Shown piece after piece: positions 1-5,561 of a stretch of DNA of 5,561 nucleotides (positions are counted from its first letter, which is position 1; each line of letters begins with the position of its first letter). The DNA comes from an uncultured Verrucomicrobiota bacterium (GTDB lineage Bacteria; Verrucomicrobiota; Verrucomicrobiia; Chthoniobacterales; SZAS-18), in contig CALMOL010000081.1 in the NCBI GenBank assembly GCA_937871685.1, forward strand, positions 1 through 5,561. Direction: 5' to 3'. A model generated the notes under the pieces. That model saw only the letters and a program-made list of their open reading frames with translations. It had not been told where the DNA came from and searched no databases. Both the position numbers and the translations under genes were made by a program.

Positions 1-558
1 GTGCTCAAGGGCTCGCCCACGAAGCTGAGCGAGGCCGAGGTGCGCCAAGTGCTCACCGCCTTCCAGAGCGAGATGCAGCAGAAGGTGGCCGCCCAGCGCC
101 AGCAGCAGTCCGCGGGCATGAAGAAGGAGGGCGATGACTTCCTGGCCGCCAACAAGGGCAAGGAAGGCGTGCAGACCACCGCCTCCGGCCTGCAATACAA
201 GGTGATGAAGGAAGGCACCGGCCCGGTGCCGAAAAGCACCGACACGGTCACGGTCCATTACAAGGGCACGCTTCTCAATGGCACCGAGTTCGACTCCTCC
301 TACAAGCGCAACGAGCCGGCCTCCTTCCCCGTGACCGGCGTGATCGCCGGCTGGACCGAGGCGCTCCAGCTCATGAAAACGGGCTCGAAATACCAGCTCT
401 TCATCCCGGCGAACCTCGCCTACGGCGAGCAGGGCCGCCCAAGCATCCCGCCGAACTCCGTGCTGGTCTTCGAGGTCGAACTGATTGCCATCAAGGATGC
501 TGCCGCCCCGCCGGCCGGCAACATGACGGTCCCCGCGCCCACGCCGCCGACGAAGTAA
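1..558 (+). CDS. FKBP-type peptidyl-prolyl cis-trans isomerase, Mip/FkpA-like, 5'-truncated by window edge
   Basis: This is the C-terminal 185 residues of an FKBP-type prolyl isomerase, which catalyses cis-trans isomerisation of X-Pro bonds and usually assists folding of exported proteins. Residues 8-58 are a charged, Gln-rich helical segment (LSEAEVRQVLTAFQ, then QQKVAAQRQQQ) matching the dimerising N-terminal domain of Mip/FkpA. Residues 62-166 are the FKBP fold, with the pocket residues expected for the family: Tyr87 in HYKG, Phe97-Asp98, Phe109, Val114-Ile115, Trp118, Tyr141 in LAYGE, Ile149 in IPPNS and Phe157 in VFEVEL. A Pro/Ala-rich tail (167-185) follows. The GTG at base 1 is probably an internal valine: family members have more of the N-terminal domain plus a signal peptide or lipobox, which would lie upstream. 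The gene ends in TAA, 18 bases before a GC hairpin. Periplasmic or outer-membrane location is inferred from the family. Confidence 0.9.
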   Translation: MLKGSPTKLSEAEVRQVLTAFQSEMQQKVAAQRQQQSAGMKKEGDDFLAANKGKEGVQTTASGLQYKVMKEGTGPVPKSTDTVTVHYKGTLLNGTEFDSSYKRNEPASFPVTGVIAGWTEALQLMKTGSKYQLFIPANLAYGEQGRPSIPPNSVLVFEVELIAIKDAAAPPAGNMTVPAPTPPTK

Positions 559-575
559 GCGCCAGATCATCTCGT

Positions 576-600
576 GCCGCCCGCCCGCGTGGCGGGCGGC
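576..600 (+). terminator. Perfect 10-bp GC hairpin after the FKBP gene
   Basis: Bases 576-585 (GCCGCCCGCC) are exactly complementary to 591-600 (GGCGGGCGGC), with a 5-base loop CGCGT. It starts 18 bases after the FKBP stop codon. No T-tract follows, so it is not a canonical intrinsic terminator. It may still stop transcription or protect the 3' end of the mRNA. It ends 22 bases before the first possible start of the next gene, which suggests that the FKBP and ABC transporter genes are separate transcription units. Confidence 0.45.
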
Positions 601-622
601 GAACCGCTCCACGGGCCGCGCC

Positions 623-1813
623 GTGAAACCAGCCCCGCAACGAGGCGGACCGCCGCGCCGCGACGGCCGCTCGCGCCGCGCCGGCAAAGGCAGCGCCACG
701 GATGTCGTGCCCGTTGCCGTCGCCCCGAATCCGTCGGTCGCGGCGTCGGAGCGCCCGGTCCCGTCCGCCGCCGTGGAAGTCACGGCCGCGTCCGCGGCGG
801 ATGCGCCGGCGCTAGGGGCGCCCTTCTTCGAGCTGCGCGACGTCGAGACCCATTTCCCGGTCGAGAAGGGCTTCCTCTTCAAGCGCCGCGTCGGCACCGT
901 CCGCGCGGTGGACGGCGTGTCGCTCACGCTCGCGCGCGGGGAGGTGCTTGGGCTCGTGGGCGAGTCCGGCTGCGGCAAGTCCACGCTCGGCCGCACCGTG
1001 CTCCAGCTTATCCCGCCGACGGCCGGCCGTGTGCTCCTCGCCGGGCGCGACCTCACCGCGCTGCGCGGCGAGGCCTTGAGGCACGCGCGCACGGATTTCC
1101 AGATGATCTTTCAGGACCCTTATGCGTCGCTGAACCCGCGCATGACGGTCTATGACTGCCTCGCCGAGGCGATGACCGCGCACCGAAGCGTGCCCGCGAC
1201 CGAGCTGCCGCGGCGTGTCGGCGCGCTGCTGGAGACGGTGGGCATGGCGGCGCGTTTCCAGCGCAAGTATCCGCACGAATTTTCCGGTGGGCAGCGCCAG
1301 CGCATCGCCATCGCCCGCGCGCTAGCCGTGGAGCCGCAGGTCATCATCGCCGACGAGCCGGTGAGCGCGCTCGACGTCTCGATCCAGGCGCAAATTTTGA
1401 ACCTCATCGCCCGCTTGGTGCGCGAGCGGAACCTGACGATGATCTTCATCTCGCACGACCTCTCGGTCGTGAAGCACGTCGCCGACCGGATCGCCGTGAT
1501 GTATCTCGGCCGCCTCGTGGAGATCGGCCCGGCCGCGGAGGTCTTCGAGCGCCCGCTGCATCCCTACGCGAAGGCGCTCGTATCGGCCGTCCCGATCCCG
1601 AACCCCGCGCGGGAGCGAGACCGCGCCGCGCGCCGCGTGATCCTGGCGGGCGACCCGCCCTCGCCGCTGAATCCGCCGGCCGGCTGCCGCTTCCACCCGC
1701 GCTGCGCCTACGCCATCGAGGAGTGCAAGGCCGCGCAGCCGCCGTGGGTTCCTTGGGACGAGACCGGCCTTCGCCGCGCCGCGTGCATCCGGCTGAAAGA
1801 GATCAACGGGTGA
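623..1813 (+). CDS. oppF: Peptide ABC transporter ATP-binding protein, OppF/DppF class
   Basis: This is the cytoplasmic ATPase subunit of an oligopeptide/dipeptide/nickel-type ABC importer. Numbered from the GTG at 623 (396 aa), it shows Walker A GESGCGKST (113-121), the Q-loop in FQDPYASLNPRMT (163-175), signature SGGQRQR (221-227), Walker B VIIADEP with catalytic Glu245, D-loop SALD, and switch His278 in SHDLS. The C-terminal oligo_HPY region (about 309-396) has four cysteines: 355, 361, 368 and 388. FQDPYASLNPRMT and the C-terminal sequence HPYAKAL favour the OppF/DppF rather than the OppD/DppD half. Residues 1-66 are a low-complexity Ala/Pro/Arg-rich stretch before the conserved domain starts at FFELRDVETHFPV. 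No Shine-Dalgarno site is clear at GTG 623, 707 or 773, so the start is uncertain. Permeases, the partner ATPase and a solute-binding protein would be expected nearby, but none lies in the window. Substrate (peptide, nickel or other) cannot be told. Confidence 0.93.
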   Translation: MKPAPQRGGPPRRDGRSRRAGKGSATDVVPVAVAPNPSVAASERPVPSAAVEVTAASAADAPALGAPFFELRDVETHFPVEKGFLFKRRVGTVRAVDGVSLTLARGEVLGLVGESGCGKSTLGRTVLQLIPPTAGRVLLAGRDLTALRGEALRHARTDFQMIFQDPYASLNPRMTVYDCLAEAMTAHRSVPATELPRRVGALLETVGMAARFQRKYPHEFSGGQRQRIAIARALAVEPQVIIADEPVSALDVSIQAQILNLIARLVRERNLTMIFISHDLSVVKHVADRIAVMYLGRLVEIGPAAEVFERPLHPYAKALVSAVPIPNPARERDRAARRVILAGDPPSPLNPPAGCRFHPRCAYAIEECKAAQPPWVPWDETGLRRAACIRLKEING

Positions 1814-2257
1814 CGGGTAGGAGGCGGCGTGGCAAGCTGGCGGCGGGAGTGTGGAAACCGCCCCTCCAAGCTGCTGCACGAAAGAGGAGTATTTCGCTTT
1901 CGAGGGGAATACGGAGGAACGGCGTGAGTGGCTCCGCGGTTGCAACTCACGCCTGCGCGTGAATGAACGCGTGGCTTCAAGCCGCGTAGCGGCGATCCGA
2001 CGATAGCCCGGCGCTTCTGCGCGGGCACTTCGCGTGCTTCTTGGATTCCTGTCGCGCAGCGACGGCCGAGCATCCCGCCGCGGGGACTCGGGCGTCGCTG
2101 ACGCGACGCTGACCATGTCGGTCACGCAGACCCAGCGCTGAAGCGCTGGGCTATCGTCGGACGCCGCTACGCGGCTGCGTCGCCTAGCTCTGATTGCAGG
2201 ATGAGTTCACTTCCCAACCGCGAAGCATCGCGACGGAATATTCCAACGAAAACGCGC
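1814..2257. other. 444-bp gene-free gap between convergent oppF and acs
   Basis: No credible gene is seen here. The short open frames in this gap are low-complexity, lack start signals and run through palindromes. The left part (1814-1980) has a hairpin of GGCGTGAGT (1921-1929) with ACTCACGCC (1945-1953), an alternative overlapping hairpin TCACGC/GCGTGA (1947-1962), and CGAAAG/CTTTCG (1879-1902). The middle is filled by the quasi-palindrome at 1981-2175, listed separately. The right part (2176-2257) shows nothing clear, including no T-tract terminator for acs. Since both flanking genes point into the gap, the folded repeats may act as a shared transcription-end barrier; this is inference. Confidence 0.6.
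1981..2175. repeat. 195-bp concentric quasi-palindrome, REP/BIME- or foldback-like element
   Basis: The outer arms 1981-2025 and 2131-2175 are inverted copies about 45 bases long, differing by one inserted A (1995) and three mismatches. Both contain GCCGCGTAGCGGCG, then TCCGACGATAGCCC, then a GCGCTTC core. A second inverted pair, 2051-2070 and 2087-2107, has one bulge and one mismatch. The innermost CCCG/CGGG (2074-2084) completes it. All tiers share a centre at about 2078-2079. Arms also fold locally: GCCGC-GTA-GCGGC (1981-1993), CCCAGCGCT-GA-AGCGCTGGG (2131-2150), GTCGC-GCA-GCGAC (2051-2063), GCGTCGC-TGAC-GCGACGC (2092-2109) and TGACC/GGTCA (2110-2124). It encodes no transposase and has no obvious target-site duplication. 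Its position between two gene 3' ends fits REP-type elements or a short non-autonomous foldback element. Confidence 0.75.
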
Positions 2258-4288
<2,031 letters not shown>

Positions 4289-4484
4289 GGCGAGGGCAGG
4301 GGACGGGCAGGAGGGGAACCGGCGGAAAGGCGCGCGGCAGGGGGTGCCGGCGAGGGGAAGGACGTGATAAGCAGAGCGCGCCTGGCCCGCAAGGGATTCC
4401 GCCGCCTGGCCCGCGCGACGGATAAACTTCCCCTCGCCCGCCGCGCCCGGCCGCCCAAACTGGCGCGTCCCTCCCCGTCCCGAG
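4289..4484. promoter_or_regulatory. Divergent acs/plsC control region with inverted and direct repeats
   Basis: These 196 bases separate two divergent start codons and must hold both promoters unless one lies farther upstream. A perfect 12-bp inverted repeat, GGCGAGGGGAAG (4349-4360) and CTTCCCCTCGCC (4427-4438), extends to 15 bp with one mismatch (4346-4360/4427-4441). Inside it, CGCCTGGCCCGC occurs twice in direct orientation (4379-4390 and 4403-4414), 24 bases apart. Read outward on either strand, an AT-containing hexamer region (TATCAC toward acs at about 4364-4369, GATAAA toward plsC at 4421-4426) sits just before the same CTTCCCCTCGCC. These could be -10 elements with matching initial transcribed sequences. 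The -35 matches (for example TTGCGG toward acs) are weak. Operator function for the direct repeats is a guess from their position. Confidence 0.4.
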
Positions 4485-5186
4485 ATGAAGCTCGTCGCCC
4501 AGCACATCCTCACCGCCATCGGCCGCGTGCTCACCGGCGCGCGCGCGCATTGGATCGGATGCACGCCGGAGCAGGGGATGCAGCGCGTGTATTTCGCGAA
4601 CCATTCCTCCCACCTCGACGGCCTCATCATGTGGTGCGCCATGCCGCGCCGCATCCGCGGCCGCACCCGGCCGGTGGCGGCGAAGGACTACTGGTCGTCC
4701 CCGTTCAAGCGCTACATCGCCCAGCACGTCGTCAACGCGCTGCTCATCAACCGCACCCGCGCCAACCCGGACGACGATGATCCCATCGCGGAAATGATCG
4801 GCGCCTTGGACCAGGGCGACTCGCTCATCATCTTCCCCGAGGGCACGCGCGGGCCGGGCGGCGACCCGATGCCCTTCAAGTCCGGCCTCTACCGGATCGC
4901 GTCCGCGCGTCCGAAGGTAGATCTCGTGCCCGTGTGGCTGGAAAACATGAACCGCATCCTGCCCAAGGGCCAGGTGCTGCCGGTGCCCATGCTGGGCAGC
5001 GTGTGGATCGGCGCGCCGATCCACCTCGCGCCGGGCGAGGAGAAGGACCCGTTTCTCATGCGCGCCCGCGACGCCGTGCTGGCCCTTCGCCGCCCCGCGC
5101 ACCCCGAGGAAGAGGAGGACCGCCGCGCAATCGTCGCGGAAGCGGCGAGGAAATCCGACGGCGTCCAACTCAATGAATTGTCATGA
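4485..5186 (+). CDS. plsC: PlsC-type lysophospholipid/1-acylglycerol-3-phosphate acyltransferase
   Basis: This 233-residue protein belongs to the PlsC (AGPAT) acyltransferase superfamily, which transfers acyl chains from acyl-ACP or acyl-CoA to lysophosphatidic acid or a similar acceptor at the inner membrane face. The catalytic HX4D motif is NHSSHLD (His40, Asp45). The glycerophosphate-binding block is FPEGTRG (117-123), followed by FKSGLYRIA (131-139) and PVWLENMNRILPKG (149-162). No convincing membrane helix is seen, and the protein is short for the family, like the compact PlsC relatives often found beside cdsA. ATG 4485 is the likely start: the conserved HX4D block begins about 35 residues later and no in-frame alternative is better, though no Shine-Dalgarno site is visible. 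The C-terminal 35 residues (DAVLALRR... to NELS) are charged and unconserved. The final residues may have been reshaped by the junction with the gene remnant just downstream. Exact acceptor is not determinable. Confidence 0.86.
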   Translation: MKLVAQHILTAIGRVLTGARAHWIGCTPEQGMQRVYFANHSSHLDGLIMWCAMPRRIRGRTRPVAAKDYWSSPFKRYIAQHVVNALLINRTRANPDDDDPIAEMIGALDQGDSLIIFPEGTRGPGGDPMPFKSGLYRIASARPKVDLVPVWLENMNRILPKGQVLPVPMLGSVWIGAPIHLAPGEEKDPFLMRARDAVLALRRPAHPEEEEDRRAIVAEAARKSDGVQLNELS

Positions 5187-5195
5187 GTTTTATCC

Positions 5196-5311
5196 TGACC
5201 CGTTTTCGGGTCGCGGCGGTCGAGTGAACCGGCACGCTTGTAATCGAGTTGATCGCTCTCTTCGATCTTATCGTCGATCATCTGCTGCAACACGTCGCGC
5301 GTGTATTCCAT
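5196..5311 (-). pseudogene. Remnant of an AlbA_2 (Schlafen-type) DNA-binding domain protein, N-terminal ~38 codons
   Basis: From ATG at 5311 the minus strand reads MEYTRDVLQQMIDDKIEESD, then QLDYKRAGSLDRRDPKTGQD. This has the look of the first strand-helix of the AlbA_2 domain: a short N-terminal helix, then E-S/x-LDYK-A, then a charged linker. In intact relatives this is followed by a KDVSAMANSxGG-like segment and an IIYGI-like strand. Here the frame continues as KTHDNSL and then runs antisense through plsC, so the defining Asn-Ser-Gly-Gly part is missing. The similarity ends about ten bases beyond the plsC stop codon. Either a deletion or insertion joined this fragment to plsC, or the resemblance is partly chance. 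AlbA_2 proteins are commonly regulators, or have C-terminal ATPase or HTH domains, and are often found in mobile or accessory DNA. The fragment is too short to be functional. Confidence 0.5.
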
Positions 5312-5344
5312 ATCGCGTGACGTTCACAGAGAGCCGTTGAATGG

Positions 5345-5481
5345 GCAACCCCGTTGCTTCCACGCGTGGTTGTGGCGACGGTCAGCGCTTGGCCGGCGAA
5401 CGCAGCGTGTTCCCGAAGAGACAGAGCTGACCCTCGGGAGCTTTCGCTCCCACGTCGCCACCGCGGAGCGCGGAAGCGCTC
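5345..5481. repeat. Hairpin cluster with a three-way-junction fold
   Basis: Four structured units follow one another. GCAAC-CCC-GTTGC is at 5345-5357. CCACGCGTGG (5360-5369) is a perfect 10-bp palindrome. A branched unit spans 5372-5461: outer helix GTGGCGAC (5372-5379) with GTCGCCAC (5454-5461); inner helix GGTCAGC (5380-5386) with GCTGACC (5426-5432), directly stacked on the first; and a separate hairpin GGGAGC-TTTC-GCTCCC (5436-5451) closing a three-way junction. The inner loop holds a further 6-bp stem (5398-5412, one G-T pair). Last is GAGCGC-GGAA-GCGCTC (5466-5481). No coding frame here is convincing. It lies upstream of the minus-strand AlbA_2 remnant. It could be a REP-type element, a structured RNA, or the end of a foldback transposon. 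Confidence 0.5.
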
Positions 5482-5561
5482 ACCAAAATATTCTTCTCCC
5501 CTACATGCGCAGCCCTCAGCATGCGTCTTCCCCCACAACCCAAACCCCTTCCCCACATCCC
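5482..5561. other. Gene-free edge segment with a minus-strand G-quadruplex motif
   Basis: No gene is seen. Bases 5530-5561 carry five C-runs of 5, 3, 4, 4 and 3 bases separated by gaps of 4, 3, 2 and 4 bases. The minus strand therefore reads as G-runs fitting the standard G3+N1-7 quadruplex pattern. The stretch before it (5482-5500) is unusually AT-rich for this window and might hold a minus-strand promoter -10, but no paired -35 is clear. Confidence 0.35.

Noticed and set aside
1708..2125. Minus-strand open frames covering the oppF 3' end and the intergenic repeat
   Set aside because: They overlap the conserved oppF tail antisense and translate the quasi-palindrome; composition is Arg/Ser-rich with no family resemblance.
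1981..2175. CRISPR array
   Set aside because: The repeated units are inverted rather than direct, there are no regular spacers, and no cas genes are present.
4289..4666. N-terminal extension of the acs frame to an upstream ATG at 4666
   Set aside because: The extra 126 codons cross the divergent control region and run antisense to plsC. They show no Acs homology, while ATG 4288 gives a normal family length.
5197..5212. Hairpin GACCCG-TTTT-CGGGTC just after the plsC stop, as a terminator
   Set aside because: No T-tract follows on the plus strand, and the symmetry comes from the codons of D-P-K-T-G in the AlbA_2-like remnant. A weak terminator role cannot be excluded.
5278..5556. 92-codon minus-strand open frame over the hairpin cluster
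   Set aside because: It runs through palindromes and the G-rich edge, has no domain-like pattern, and overlaps the start of the better supported AlbA_2-like fragment in another frame.

Overview
The window looks like a piece of a high-GC bacterial chromosome, most likely from the Verrucomicrobia and perhaps the Opitutaceae. That assignment is an impression from base composition, protein style (Ala/Pro/Lys-rich tails, few clear Shine-Dalgarno sites) and palindromic intergenic repeats. No rRNA or other phylogenetic marker is present to prove it. The four main genes are ordinary housekeeping or transport genes. No complete defence, phage or secondary-metabolite system is visible. The unusual content lies in the three gene-free stretches.

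Layout from left to right. Positions 1-558 (+) hold the C-terminal part of a Mip/FkpA-type FKBP prolyl isomerase cut by the window edge, followed by a perfect GC hairpin (576-600). Positions 623-1813 (+) hold an OppF/DppF-class ATPase of a peptide ABC transporter. No permease or binding-protein genes stand beside it. Positions 1814-2257 are a gene-free gap between convergent genes. They contain a roughly 195-bp quasi-palindrome (1981-2175), with two tiers of inverted repeats sharing one centre near 2078-2079. Positions 2258-4288 (-) hold a complete AMP-forming acetyl-CoA synthetase (acs). Positions 4289-4484 are a divergent promoter region with a long GC-rich inverted repeat and a 12-bp direct repeat. 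Positions 4485-5186 (+) hold a PlsC-type acyltransferase.

Downstream of plsC the base composition drops visibly and ordinary genes stop. A short minus-strand fragment (5196-5311) resembles the N-terminus of an AlbA_2/Schlafen-type DNA-binding protein. It loses its similarity just before the plsC stop codon and looks like a gene remnant. A dense hairpin cluster, including a three-way-junction fold, occupies 5345-5481. The last 32 bases are a C-run series, giving a G-quadruplex motif on the minus strand.

The genes do not form one pathway. Acs makes acetyl-CoA from acetate, the PlsC-like enzyme acylates a lysophospholipid or similar acceptor, the OppF-like ATPase powers peptide or nickel-type import, and the FKBP folds exported proteins. 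acs and plsC could share a control region because they diverge from a 196-bp gap.
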